Shown here piece after piece: positions 28,231 to 37,533 of a DNA stretch of 64,000 nucleotides. Where the stretch lies: assembly GCA_022181065.1 (NCBI GenBank), contig BQMY01000120.1, forward strand, positions 1 to 64,000, written 5' to 3'. This DNA is from Melioribacteraceae bacterium. GTDB lineage: Bacteria; Bacteroidota; Ignavibacteria; Ignavibacteriales; Melioribacteraceae. Under the pieces are notes generated by a model. The model ran no database searches. It saw nothing but the letters and a program-made list of their open reading frames with translations, and was not told where the DNA came from. Each line of letters starts with the position of its first letter. Positions within the stretch are counted from its first letter, which is position 1. Position numbers and translations under genes: made by a program.

Positions 28231-29226
28231 ATGGATGCTTTTACCGGTTTATCATTAGTTATTATTATTGTTGCATTTCTCTTCCTTCTTGTATTTTTCT
28301 ATTTCATTCCTATCGGATTATATATCACGGCATATTCATCGGGTGTTAGATTAAAAATCTTCCGCGACCTTGTAGGTATGCGACTTAGAAAAATCCCCCC
28401 ACAGGTAATTGTTAGAAGTCAAATAGCTGCTACCAAAGCCGGAATTACTATTCCGATGGCATTGTTGGAAGCCCACTATCTGGCAGGTGGAAACGTAATT
28501 AAAGTAGTAAACGCTCTTATTTCCGCAAGCAAGGCTGATCTTGGTCTATTATTTGAGAAAGCTGCTGCCATTGATCTGGCAGGCAGGGATGTTTTGGAAG
28601 CTGTTCAGATGTCAGTAATTCCAAAGGTTATTCAAACCCCGCTCGTTGCCGCTGTTGCGAAAGATGGCATTCAGCTTAAAGCTATTGCCAAAACAACGGT
28701 TCGCGCTAACATTGAAAGACTCGTTGGTGGCGCCGGAGAAGAAACAGTTCTTGCCCGTATCGGTGAAGGTATTGTTTCAACTATCGGTTCAAGCGCCTCA
28801 CATAAAGATGTACTCGAAAATCCCGATAGTATTTCAAAAGTTGTACTTGCCAAAGGTCTCGATGCGGGAACTGCTTTCGAGATTTTATCGATCGATATAG
28901 CAGATGTGGATGTTGGTTCAAACATCGGTGCTATACTTCAGACCGATCAGGCGGAAGCTGACCTTAAAGTTGCGCGCGCTAAAGCTGAAGAACGAAGAGC
29001 TGCCGCTGTTGCTCTTGAGCAGGAAATGAAAGCCGAAGTTCAAAAAATGCAGGCAAAAGTTGTTGAAGCCGAATCACAAGTTCCTCTTGCTATGGCAGAA
29101 GCCTTCAAATCAGGAAATCTTGGTGTTATGGATTATTATAAAATGAAGAATATTGAGGCCGATACCGATATGCGTACTTCTATTTCCGAACCGGAAAAGA
29201 AAGACAATAAGGATGACAATGGATAG
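28231..29226 (+). CDS. floA: Flotillin-like protein FloA
   Basis: A 331-residue membrane scaffold that organises functional membrane microdomains. One hydrophobic hairpin (about 8-33) anchors it. The PHB/SPFH-like body contains the family's [21 protein letters not shown] and [20 protein letters not shown]. The C-terminal coiled coil is EA-rich (about 240-285). SD AGGAG lies 8 bases before the ATG. It overlaps the next gene by 8 bases, so the small membrane protein is translated with it. In other bacteria FloA genes often sit beside a NfeD-type gene, which is absent here. Confidence 0.93.
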   Translation: MDAFTGLSLVIIIVAFLFLLVFFYFIPIGLYITAYSSGVRLKIFRDLVGMRLRKIPPQVIVRSQIAATKAGITIPMALLEAHYLAGGNVIKVVNALISASKADLGLLFEKAAAIDLAGRDVLEAVQMSVIPKVIQTPLVAAVAKDGIQLKAIAKTTVRANIERLVGGAGEETVLARIGEGIVSTIGSSASHKDVLENPDSISKVVLAKGLDAGTAFEILSIDIADVDVGSNIGAILQTDQAEADLKVARAKAEERRAAAVALEQEMKAEVQKMQAKVVEAESQVPLAMAEAFKSGNLGVMDYYKMKNIEADTDMRTSISEPEKKDNKDDNG

Positions 29227-29767
29227 CATTGGCGAATATATTTGGATAATTGTAATAATTATCAGTCTGCTTAGCTCCCTTTTTTCGAATAAGAAAAAGA
29301 AGGAACAGGAAGCTCGTAGACGAGAACAGGAACAAAACAGTGTTGGCAGTTCTGCCGAAAATCGCCCGGCATCTAAACTGGAAGATACTTTACGCGATAT
29401 TTTTGGTGAGGAGGAAGTTACAAAAACTTCCTCCGATTCTTATTCCAGGTCTGATGGCTCGGAGTCCACATGGGATCCCGCAAGTGATTATGAAGACTAT
29501 GAGGAGGAGACGAAAAGCACCACTAATAGAATTCTTGAACAACAAAAAGAGTTGGAAGAGAAAGTTGCACGGATCAGATCTAATTCGGCTTCTCGATCGA
29601 AAAAGCCTGCCCTTTTAGATAAAATAGAAGTGAAATCAATCGAATCAGGTTTACGCGACAGTTATAAAAAGAGAAGAATTGTAAAACTATTGAAATCACC
29701 TGATTCGATAAAAGACCTTATTATAGCGCAGGAATTATTAAATAAACCAAAAGCTTTACGCGATTAA
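29219..29767 (+). CDS. Single-pass membrane protein with charged coiled coil, unknown
   Basis: A 182-residue protein starting at the ATG at 29219 (AAGGA 5 bases upstream). One membrane span (about 7-24) is followed by a [15 protein letters not shown] cytosolic stretch, an acidic Ser-rich linker and a basic C-terminal helical part ending in a predicted repeat of Ile/Leu heptads. I do not recognise a family. It overlaps floA by 8 bases and its stop overlaps the helicase ATG (TAATG). It may be a FloA accessory protein, but nothing in the sequence proves this. Confidence 0.7.
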   Translation: MDSIGEYIWIIVIIISLLSSLFSNKKKKEQEARRREQEQNSVGSSAENRPASKLEDTLRDIFGEEEVTKTSSDSYSRSDGSESTWDPASDYEDYEEETKSTTNRILEQQKELEEKVARIRSNSASRSKKPALLDKIEVKSIESGLRDSYKKRRIVKLLKSPDSIKDLIIAQELLNKPKALRD

Positions 29768-31764
29768 TGGCAAAAAAATATACTCTTAAAAAATTTAATG
29801 AAACGGGTTTGATCGAAACAAAAGTAGATGAAACCCGTTTTTCTATTGATTACAGAAACATACTCAATAGCTCTCAGTTTGAAGCTGTTTCCGCTGTAAA
29901 AGGCAACTATCTGCTCATCGCCGGAGCCGGTACAGGTAAGACTAGAACATTAGTATATCGTGTAGCAAGATTAATTGAGTTGGGATACCCTCCCGAGTCA
30001 ATTCTCTTATTAACATTCACACGCAAGGCATCAAAAGAAATGCTTAACAGAGCCGCCATGCTTCTTGATAGCAGATGTACGAAAATTAATGGTGGTACAT
30101 TTCACTCTTTCGCTAACCTGACGTTAAGAAAATATGGCAAACTTGCCGGAATTGACCCATCATTTACCATACTCGATCAAAGTGACAGCGAAGACGCAAT
30201 CAATCTGATACGCGGACAAATAAATATTGATGCGATAAAAAAACGATTTCCTAAAAAGTCCACTATTTTCAAAATTATAAGTCTTTCCAAAAACACAGAC
30301 ACCCGCATTGAGGATATTGTAGAAGTGTCATTTCCCCACTTCCTCGAGTTCGCTGATAAAATTGTTGATATAGCCAAAGTTTACGAAGCATACAAACGTA
30401 AAAACAGTATGCTCGATTATGATGACCTTCTAATCTATCTCCTGAGATTTTTACAAAACGAAAATCAGGGCGCAAAAGCTTTACTTTCTAAAATAAGATT
30501 TGTGATGGTTGATGAATATCAGGATACGAATTATCTGCAAGCCGAAATTGTCAAATCATTAACGAAATATAATGCCAACTGCATGGTAGTGGGCGATGAT
30601 TCCCAATCGATTTATTCTTTCAGGGGTGCTAATTTCAAAAATATTATTGAGTTTCCGAACTATTTTCCTAATACTACAATAATAAAATTGGAAGAAAATT
30701 ACAGAAGCACCCAAACCATACTCGATATGGCAAATTTCATAATAAATTCCGCCGTAGAAAAATATCCTAAAAACCTTTTTACAAGAAAAACTTCTGATAA
30801 TTTACCTGCTATCATTTCCGCGACCAATGAAAATATGCAGTCACGTTTTGTTGTAAACAGAATACTCGAACTCCGTGAAGAAGGTGTAAAACTGGAAGAT
30901 ATAGCAGTTCTTTTTCGTTCATCCTTTCACTCATTCGACCTGGAAATTGAGCTTAACAAAGCTAACATTCCTTACATAAAAGTAGGCGGAATGAAGTTTA
31001 TGGAAAGCGCGCATGTTAAGGATTTACTGGCTTTTATGCGTGTAACAGCCAATCCCAGGGATTTGATCAGCTGGTACAGAATTTTAATGCTTCATGAAGG
31101 AATTGGGCCTAAAAAAGCGCAGGCTATACTCGGTTATATAGAATCAAACGCTTTCTCTTTCGATAAACATACCGAGCTACCCGTTCCGGCAAAAATGTAT
31201 GACAAGATCATCAATTTGTTCGAAATTATTAAAACGGCGAAAAATAAAAGTAAATCACCCGCAGAAAAAGCCGAGTATCTTTACAACTATTACGACCCGC
31301 TCTTTAAATCAGCTTACGATGATTTCAATAAAAGAAAAAAGGATATTGAAACATTTATCAATATATCCCAGAATTATAAAAGTATCGACTCATTTCTTGC
31401 CGATATGGCGCTTGAACCGCCACAGGATAGTGTTTCTGATTTGGAGCCGGGTAACAATGAGGATGAGTTTTTGACGCTCACAACAATTCATTCGGCGAAA
31501 GGACTTGAATGGCACACAGTCTTTCTCATCCACGCTATGGAAGGTTTTTTCCCAAGTTCACAGGCAAGTGAGAGCACAGAAGCCCTTGAGGAAGAACGTC
31601 GGCTGATGTATGTTACGGTTACCAGAGCGGAAGAACACTTGTACGTATGCTATCCGATGCACATATTTGATCGTTACAGCGGATTCACCATCGCTAAGCC
31701 TTCCCGATTTATTCAGGGTATTGGCGAAGATATTGCGGAAGAATGGTTGCTTGATGAAGAATAG
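29767..31764 (+). CDS. UvrD/Rep-family DNA helicase
   Basis: A 665-residue SF1A 3'-5' helicase of the UvrD/PcrA/Rep family. It has Q-motif NSSQFEAV, Walker A AGAGTGKT, motif Ia TFTRKA, motif II VDEYQDTN, motif III GDDSQSIYSFRGA, motif IV LEENYRST, motif V LTTIHSAKGLEW and motif VI VTVTRAEEHLYV. It is shorter than E. coli UvrD (720) and lacks the C-terminal Tudor-like extension. It is the last gene of the floA unit by translational coupling, an unusual place for a repair helicase. Confidence 0.92.
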   Translation: MAKKYTLKKFNETGLIETKVDETRFSIDYRNILNSSQFEAVSAVKGNYLLIAGAGTGKTRTLVYRVARLIELGYPPESILLLTFTRKASKEMLNRAAMLLDSRCTKINGGTFHSFANLTLRKYGKLAGIDPSFTILDQSDSEDAINLIRGQINIDAIKKRFPKKSTIFKIISLSKNTDTRIEDIVEVSFPHFLEFADKIVDIAKVYEAYKRKNSMLDYDDLLIYLLRFLQNENQGAKALLSKIRFVMVDEYQDTNYLQAEIVKSLTKYNANCMVVGDDSQSIYSFRGANFKNIIEFPNYFPNTTIIKLEENYRSTQTILDMANFIINSAVEKYPKNLFTRKTSDNLPAIISATNENMQSRFVVNRILELREEGVKLEDIAVLFRSSFHSFDLEIELNKANIPYIKVGGMKFMESAHVKDLLAFMRVTANPRDLISWYRILMLHEGIGPKKAQAILGYIESNAFSFDKHTELPVPAKMYDKIINLFEIIKTAKNKSKSPAEKAEYLYNYYDPLFKSAYDDFNKRKKDIETFINISQNYKSIDSFLADMALEPPQDSVSDLEPGNNEDEFLTLTTIHSAKGLEWHTVFLIHAMEGFFPSSQASESTEALEEERRLMYVTVTRAEEHLYVCYPMHIFDRYSGFTIAKPSRFIQGIGEDIAEEWLLDEE

Positions 31765-31874
31765 TTTTAAATCATTGCCCCATTTTTTTTAGCTCAGTAC
31801 CCTTATGTTGCATTCAATTCTTTTTATTTAACATTGTTAACTTTATATTAATAATTTTGAATAATGGCACATAT

Positions 31875-32267
31875 ATGTCGAATAATGAACTGATAAAATT
31901 ATCAATTGAAGCCAAAGATTTGGCACGCGCAAAATATTCCAATTTTCATGTTGGAGCCGCGCTTCTTGCTAAAAACGGAAAAGTTTATAAAGGCGCGAAT
32001 ATCGAAAACGCATCTTACGGTCTTACTATCTGCGCAGAACGAACCGCCGCTTTTACCGCGGTGTTAAATGGTGAAACTGAATTTTCTGCGATTGCCATTT
32101 CTAGTGACGCTGAAGATTTTATTCCTCCCTGCGGTGCTTGCCGTCAGGTACTTGCGGAACTCTGCGGTAAAGACCTTGATGTAATCATGACTAATAAATC
32201 GGGTGAGCAAAAAGTTGTAAAAATGAACGATTTGTTGCCCTACGCATTTGACGAAAATTTTTTATAG
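31875..32267 (+). CDS. cdd: Cytidine deaminase
   Basis: Zinc enzyme that deaminates cytidine and deoxycytidine to uridine forms in nucleoside salvage. With the ATG at 31875 the protein has 130 residues and zinc ligands and catalytic Glu at C53-A-E55 and C86-x2-C89, matching the numbering of the B. subtilis homotetrameric enzyme. That decides this start over a TTG six codons earlier. Core motifs are NIENASYGLTICAERTA and PPCGACRQVL. It is first in a four-gene salvage operon. Confidence 0.93.
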   Translation: MSNNELIKLSIEAKDLARAKYSNFHVGAALLAKNGKVYKGANIENASYGLTICAERTAAFTAVLNGETEFSAIAISSDAEDFIPPCGACRQVLAELCGKDLDVIMTNKSGEQKVVKMNDLLPYAFDENFL

Positions 32268-32280
32268 TGAGTGAAAATTA

Positions 32281-32859
32281 ATGTTACAGTATATTCCACA
32301 AGCCGCGCCTCGTGACACAGGCTGGATAGAAGTAGTTGCAGGATGTATGTTCAGCGGTAAAACCGAGGAGCTTATCAGAAGATTAAGAAGAGCACAAATT
32401 GCCCGTCTGAAAGTAAAAATTTTCAAACCGAAGATTGATACCAGATATTCAAAAAACGAAATTGTTTCTCATAGCGAACAATCACTTCCATCTGTACTTG
32501 TTGAAACCGCGGAAGAAATACTGGCTCAGTCTATCGAAGCTCAGGTTATCGGAATCGATGAAGCGCAATTTTTTGGACCCGAACTGGTAGATGTTTGTAA
32601 CAGACTCGCGGATTCAGGCAAACGTGTTGTTGTTGCGGGACTGGATATGGATTACAGAGCCATTCCCTTCGAGCCAATGCCGCAATTGCTCGCCGTGGCG
32701 GAATATATCACAAAAACACTTGCTATTTGTGTATCATGCGGTAACCCGGCTGATCGTACACAACGGAAAATAAGTTCTAAAGAACGTGTTTTGGTTGGTG
32801 CAGCCGATAGCTACGAAGCACGCTGTCGTAAATGTCATTATATACCCGATGAGGAATAA
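32281..32859 (+). CDS. tdk: Thymidine kinase
   Basis: A 192-residue type II thymidine kinase that phosphorylates thymidine to dTMP. Walker A is GCMFSGKT (21-28), the Walker B-like segment IGIDEAQFF follows, and the lasso zinc site has CVSC and CRKC. The substrate loop contains [11 protein letters not shown]. It lies 13 bases after cdd and 2 bases before the nucleoside transporter. The short extension before the P-loop is usual for Bacteroidota and Gram-negative forms. Confidence 0.93.
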   Translation: MLQYIPQAAPRDTGWIEVVAGCMFSGKTEELIRRLRRAQIARLKVKIFKPKIDTRYSKNEIVSHSEQSLPSVLVETAEEILAQSIEAQVIGIDEAQFFGPELVDVCNRLADSGKRVVVAGLDMDYRAIPFEPMPQLLAVAEYITKTLAICVSCGNPADRTQRKISSKERVLVGAADSYEARCRKCHYIPDEE

Positions 32860-32861
32860 TT

Positions 32862-34214
32862 ATGGATTTTACCGGAATTTTTAGAGGAATATTCGGTCTG
32901 TTTTTATTGATCGGTATTGCATACCTTTTTTCAAATAACAGATCTAAAATAAATTGGAAACTTGTAAGAAACGGACTTATACTCCAGTTTATATTCGCTA
33001 TTTTTGTTTTGCAGGGTGAAGCGCTCAGTGTTTATTTCTCCCCTTTTGGCTGGCCAAATTCTTTATTCAAGCTGATTAGCAAAGGATTTGTAATTATCCT
33101 TGACTTTACCACCACGGGCGCCAGTTTTATTTTCGGTACTCTGGCATTGGGTCCCGGAGTAGAAAATTCTTTGGGCTTCTTTTTTGCTTTCCAAGTACTC
33201 CCCACAATTATCTTTTTTGCCAGTTTGATGGCAATTATGTACCACCTTGGTGTAATGCAGAAGATTGTTCAGGGTATGGCCTGGGTTATGGCGAGATTTA
33301 TGGGTACAAGCGGTGCCGAATCCTTATCATGTACGGCAAATATCTTCGTCGGACAGACTGAAGCTCCCCTGATGATCAAACCATTTTTGAAAAAAATGAC
33401 TAATTCAGAGCTGCTTACCATCATGACCGGTGGAATGGCAACTATCGCCGGTGGAGTAATGGCTACATATATTGTGATTCTGGGTGCTTCGTTCGCAGAT
33501 TCGATGAATATACCTCTTGAAGAAGCTAAAATCATGTTCGCTACACATCTTCTCGGAGCGAGTGTACTTGCGGCTCCTGCCGCACTGGTATTATCTAAAA
33601 TTATTTTCCCCGAAACTTCTGAACCCGAAACTAAAGGTAATGTAACAATTGAGATTGAAAAAACTTCCTCAAACGTCGTTGAAGCAGCGGCAACCGGAGC
33701 AAGCGAAGGACTTAGTCTGGCATTAAACGTCGGCGCCATGCTTCTGGCTTTCATTGCTTTAATAGCTTTATTAAACGCAATTCTTTCAGGTGTCGGTGAT
33801 TTGCTTGGCGTTAATTCGTTTTTCATTGCTGAATATGGTAAACCCCTCAATCTTGAGTTAATTCTCGGACTCATATTACAATTCCTTGCTTTTGGTATCG
33901 GTGTACCGTGGGAAAACGCGATCCAATTTGGTTCTCTTTTCGGAACAAAAATCGTACTGAATGAATTTGTTGCCTATTCTAACATGGGTGAACTGATAGC
34001 AAGTAAAGAACTTTTTAATGAAAAAGCTATCCTGATGGCAACATACGCGCTTTGCGGTTTTGCTAACTTCTCCTCAATCGCAATACAGATTGGAGGATTA
34101 TCTCCACTTGCACCCGACAGAAAATCCGACTTATCCAAACTTGGGCTGAAAGCTGTATTGGGTGGCTCCCTTGCAACTTTGATGACAGCAACATTAGCGG
34201 GAATGTTATACTAA
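32862..34214 (+). CDS. Concentrative nucleoside transporter (CNT family)
   Basis: A 450-residue inner-membrane symporter of the NupC/CNT family, importing nucleosides with Na+ or H+. About eight to ten membrane spans are visible. Conserved core blocks are GTSGAESLSCTANIFVGQTEAPLM and the later GFANFSSIAIQIGG; both are in the family's nucleoside- and ion-binding hairpins. SD GAGGAA lies 7 bases before the ATG. The stop overlaps the purine nucleoside phosphorylase start, so uptake and phosphorolysis are coupled. Confidence 0.92.
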   Translation: MDFTGIFRGIFGLFLLIGIAYLFSNNRSKINWKLVRNGLILQFIFAIFVLQGEALSVYFSPFGWPNSLFKLISKGFVIILDFTTTGASFIFGTLALGPGVENSLGFFFAFQVLPTIIFFASLMAIMYHLGVMQKIVQGMAWVMARFMGTSGAESLSCTANIFVGQTEAPLMIKPFLKKMTNSELLTIMTGGMATIAGGVMATYIVILGASFADSMNIPLEEAKIMFATHLLGASVLAAPAALVLSKIIFPETSEPETKGNVTIEIEKTSSNVVEAAATGASEGLSLALNVGAMLLAFIALIALLNAILSGVGDLLGVNSFFIAEYGKPLNLELILGLILQFLAFGIGVPWENAIQFGSLFGTKIVLNEFVAYSNMGELIASKELFNEKAILMATYALCGFANFSSIAIQIGGLSPLAPDRKSDLSKLGLKAVLGGSLATLMTATLAGMLY

Positions 34215-35038
34215 TGGTTGACTTAAAAAGTAAATTCGAGCAAAGTATCAATTATGTCAAAAAACGGTTCGGATCCGATTTTGATATAGCTATCGTTCTC
34301 GGAAGTGGTCTTGGTAATTTTGCCCATAAAGTAAATGTTAAAGAGACAATTTCTGTAAATGATATTCCCGGTTATCCCCTCTCCACAGTTGAAGGACACA
34401 AAGGAGCACTTCATCTTGTAGAGGAAGCGGGCAAAAAAGTACTCTTGTTTCAGGGCAGAGTTCATTTTTATGAAGGTTATAATCTATCCGATTGCCTTAT
34501 TCAAACCCAAATCGGAAAAGAACTTGGTGCAAAGTACTTTTTTCTCACAAATGCAGCCGGTGGAATAAACTTGTTTTTCAAACCAGGGGATCTCATGTTT
34601 GTTAACTCTTTCAGTTCCATAAATATTCAGAAGGAACTTACAGAGACTATTGGCGTGGGTACCCTCGATAACAGAAACAATATTGTTAACTTCCCTGATC
34701 CAGAGTTCAAGGAAATAATTTATAAATCTGCTCTTGACTCGAAGGTAATTCTTAAAGAAGGAAATTACTGGTTTGGTAAGGGTCCGAGTTACGAAACACC
34801 TTCCGAAGTAAAAATGATTGCAAAACTCGGGTTTGACGCGGTTGGAATGTCAACGGCTCATGAAGCTCTCTACGGAATTATGCTGGGAATGAAAACCGGA
34901 ATTATCTCTTGTATAACAAACTTCGCCGCGGGTATGAGTCCGGACAAATTATCACACGAAGAAGTAACGATTACAGCAAATATGGCTGCGGATAGTTTTG
35001 AAAAACTCGTAAAAAAAATCATTGAGAACTTAAAGTAA
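34214..35038 (+). CDS. Purine nucleoside phosphorylase
   Basis: A 274-residue trimeric-type PNP (family 2) that splits purine nucleosides with phosphate into base and ribose 1-phosphate. It shows the GSGLGNFA phosphate loop, VEGHKGALHLVEEAGKKVLLFQGRVHFYEGY, FLTNAAGGIN and the GMSTAHE base-specificity segment. It ends the cdd-tdk-CNT-PNP salvage operon. Its last 9 bases overlap the convergent rsmE-like gene. Confidence 0.93.
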   Translation: MVDLKSKFEQSINYVKKRFGSDFDIAIVLGSGLGNFAHKVNVKETISVNDIPGYPLSTVEGHKGALHLVEEAGKKVLLFQGRVHFYEGYNLSDCLIQTQIGKELGAKYFFLTNAAGGINLFFKPGDLMFVNSFSSINIQKELTETIGVGTLDNRNNIVNFPDPEFKEIIYKSALDSKVILKEGNYWFGKGPSYETPSEVKMIAKLGFDAVGMSTAHEALYGIMLGMKTGIISCITNFAAGMSPDKLSHEEVTITANMAADSFEKLVKKIIENLK

Positions 35039-35746
35039 TTCTTGAGAAATAATTGAGGCCGCTGTAACTACAGCGGTTTCACTTCTTAATCTGTAATTCG
35101 AAAGTTTTAATTTTATATATTTCTCCGAAAGCCGATATTCTCTTTCTGTAAATCCCCCTTCCGGACCAATAATCATTCTATAATTTACGTCATCTTCTGT
35201 TCGTTTATTTTGCAGGAAATCTTTAATATTTCTCTCGGCATTCTGGTCGAAAAATAAAGTTGCGGCTTTTTCAGTATCATCAAAGATATTTTTGGAATAG
35301 GATATTTTGGGAAGGTATGAACGTAATGATTGCTTCATTGCGGCAATTCCAATTTTTTCCCACCTGTCAGTTTTATCTTTTTTACCTATTGCCCTTTCAC
35401 TTTCATAGATAAGGATATTCGTAAACCCTAATTCAACAACCTTTTCAATGGCAAATTCAAGTCTGTCCTGTACTTTTATTCGCGGAATACAGATTTTAAC
35501 ATTGTTCAGCCTGTTTTTATAGGTACGAGTTGAAAGTATTTGCAGTTCAATAGAACGTTTTGAAACTGTACTGATTTCAGCCTCATAAATCGAACCTTTT
35601 CCATCAGTCACAAATAGTCTATCCCCGATCGAATGACGCATAACTCTTCCGGCATGCGACGCTTCGCTATCTTCCAGAATTATTTTATTATCTGAAATTG
35701 AGGTTGAATAATATAGTTCACTGTCAGAAAGAAAACCCTGATCCAA
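35030..35746 (-). CDS. rsmE: 16S rRNA m3U1498 methyltransferase
   Basis: A 238-residue SPOUT-class RNA methyltransferase that methylates U1498 of 16S rRNA with SAM. An N-terminal PUA-like part (SHAGRVMRHSIGDRLFVTDGKG) precedes the knotted C-terminal fold with MIIGPEGGFTEREY and the end motif LRSETAVVTAASII. The ATG lies 23 bases inside the upstream Omp85-family gene, so it is translationally coupled. Confidence 0.93.
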   Translation of the reverse strand: MDQGFLSDSELYYSTSISDNKIILEDSEASHAGRVMRHSIGDRLFVTDGKGSIYEAEISTVSKRSIELQILSTRTYKNRLNNVKICIPRIKVQDRLEFAIEKVVELGFTNILIYESERAIGKKDKTDRWEKIGIAAMKQSLRSYLPKISYSKNIFDDTEKAATLFFDQNAERNIKDFLQNKRTEDDVNYRMIIGPEGGFTEREYRLSEKYIKLKLSNYRLRSETAVVTAASIISQELL

Positions 35747-37055
35747 TTAAAAACTCCCCTTCACCCTGTTCATTGAAAGAATACTCAAATCTGACAGCGT
35801 TGTAGGGCAAAACAAGAAAGGTAATTCCCACACCATACCCGGTTGAAAAATTGAAGTCAGATATTTTTTGTTCATTTTCGAAAACCGCGCCGCTATCAAC
35901 AAAAAGACCTATATGCATCCCCAATCTCGCGGAAGTCAGCTTTTGAGGTATAAGTGGTAAATTGAAAGAAAGATTCCATTCGTTAAATATCGGATAGGAC
36001 ATTTCAAATGATCCGGCAACGTAGTTATCCCCTTCAGTTTTTTCACCTTTGTGTCCCCTGATATATTCACCATATCCTAGATATGATTTATCATAGGTTG
36101 GAACATGTTTACCAATAGTTCTTCTGTGAACTCCCCGCCACTTAGCTTTCAAGTCACCGTAAACTAACCGATATTCCCGGTAATCGAATTTGAATATATT
36201 ATATAAAACATCATCTACACCAACTCCCTTCAGGGTATAATCAATAATGAATAATCTGCCATCTTTCGGAAATTGTGTCAGATCGCGGGTGTCATAGCCG
36301 TAAGTAAATGTAAGATAAGGTAACCTGTCGATCCCCTGTTCACTCGCGGTAAAGACTGAGGTGGCTTGGTCGGGTGCCTCAACGTATGAGAACCCCACTC
36401 CAGCGTAAACCTGATTAAATTGATTTAATCTTTTTCCAAAAGTAAACGCGCCACCTGTAAAAAGATATTCAAAATTCTCTCCGATGAATGCTTCGGCAAG
36501 CTTGCTTTTATTCGCTATTTTGCTGTAGAAAAGTGTTCCCCGGAAGCTGATATCCTCTTCCTCAAGAAGTACAGGATTATAATATTCCAATGTGTAGGCC
36601 GGATCGTACCCGAATGCAAGAATTGCACGTATTGTCTCATCTCTCCCGCGGAAATTTTTATATAGCATATTTAATCCGTAGGTAGATTTGGATAAACTGT
36701 TTTCTTCGAGATGCAAAAACGGTATTGGATAGATATACCACGACTCCTTGACCGATACCCGAGCTATGGTAATTGTTGAATCCCTTATCAGATCTATATC
36801 GACAAAGTTGAATATCCCAACGCTGTAAATTCGTTCGCGGTTAAAATCAAGTATTTTGGCATCAACAGTATCTCCGGCAGAAAATGTCATCTCCCGGATA
36901 ATGATGAACTCCTTTGTTATTTCGTTGCCGACAATTCTCACAGAGTCAACAACAACTTTATCTCCCTCACCAATACGGAGTGTATCGGATTCAACACCCG
37001 CGGATAAAAACCCCGACAATAAAAATAATATGAAAACTGAATGTTTTATAGACAA
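35724..37055 (-). CDS. Omp85-family outer-membrane beta-barrel with one POTRA domain
   Basis: A 443-residue outer-membrane protein. The start is a TTG with AGGA 6 bases upstream; no ATG is near, and it gives a signal peptide (MSIKHSVFILFLLSGFLSA). Residues about 33-110 form one POTRA domain (VVVDSVRIVGNEIT...IYSVGIFNFVDIDL). A 16-strand-type barrel follows, with YGEYIRGHKG standing for the VRGF/Y loop of Omp85 proteins and a terminal Phe. It is too small to be the full BamA (five POTRAs), so it may be a FhaC/TamA-like or Bacteroidota-specific Omp85 protein with an unknown client. Confidence 0.85.
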   Translation of the reverse strand: MSIKHSVFILFLLSGFLSAGVESDTLRIGEGDKVVVDSVRIVGNEITKEFIIIREMTFSAGDTVDAKILDFNRERIYSVGIFNFVDIDLIRDSTITIARVSVKESWYIYPIPFLHLEENSLSKSTYGLNMLYKNFRGRDETIRAILAFGYDPAYTLEYYNPVLLEEEDISFRGTLFYSKIANKSKLAEAFIGENFEYLFTGGAFTFGKRLNQFNQVYAGVGFSYVEAPDQATSVFTASEQGIDRLPYLTFTYGYDTRDLTQFPKDGRLFIIDYTLKGVGVDDVLYNIFKFDYREYRLVYGDLKAKWRGVHRRTIGKHVPTYDKSYLGYGEYIRGHKGEKTEGDNYVAGSFEMSYPIFNEWNLSFNLPLIPQKLTSARLGMHIGLFVDSGAVFENEQKISDFNFSTGYGVGITFLVLPYNAVRFEYSFNEQGEGEFLIGSGFSF

Positions 37056-37116
37056 GAATAATCCTGATTTTCTAAAATTAAGGGCAAATATACAAAATTA
37101 TTCCTGAATGATAATA

Positions 37117-37533
37117 TTAACAGCGTTGATGTTCAACTTTTATACATCGGTTTTGCACGGTAAAAATTCCTGCATCAATTGCAGGTTGAACAGCTTCATC
37201 ATTTGAAATACCAAGCTGCAACCAGAGTGCGGAGGGTGATTTTTTCATCACTTCACCCATGATTTCAGGGATATCTTCACTTCTGCGAAAAACATTGATA
37301 ATATCTACTTCACCCGGTACTTCAGCTATAGAGTTATATACTTCAAAACCCTCAATAGTCGAGGTAGTTGGATTTACACCAACTACCTCATATCCATTAT
37401 CTTTCAAATATTCAGCTATATTACGACTGGTTTTTATCGGATTTTTACTCAAACCGACAACCATAATTCGCTTCGATTTTTTAAGTAAATCACAAATATT
37501 TTCGTACTTGTTATTTCCCATGACAAAACTCAT
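37117..37533 (-). CDS. CoA-binding protein (YccU-like)
   Basis: A 138-residue Rossmann-fold CoA_binding_2 protein. The dinucleotide/CoA loop is VVGLSKNPIKTSR, followed by GYEVVGVNPTTSTIEGFEVYNSIAEVP and VDIINVFRRSEDIP. Biochemical role is unknown. The ATG overlaps the gcvP stop by one base. An in-frame ATG four codons later is an alternative start. Confidence 0.85.
   Translation of the reverse strand: MSFVMGNNKYENICDLLKKSKRIMVVGLSKNPIKTSRNIAEYLKDNGYEVVGVNPTTSTIEGFEVYNSIAEVPGEVDIINVFRRSEDIPEIMGEVMKKSPSALWLQLGISNDEAVQPAIDAGIFTVQNRCIKVEHQRC

Noticed and set aside
35724-37055. BamA
   Set aside because: Only one POTRA domain and 443 residues; BamA needs about five POTRAs and 750 or more residues.
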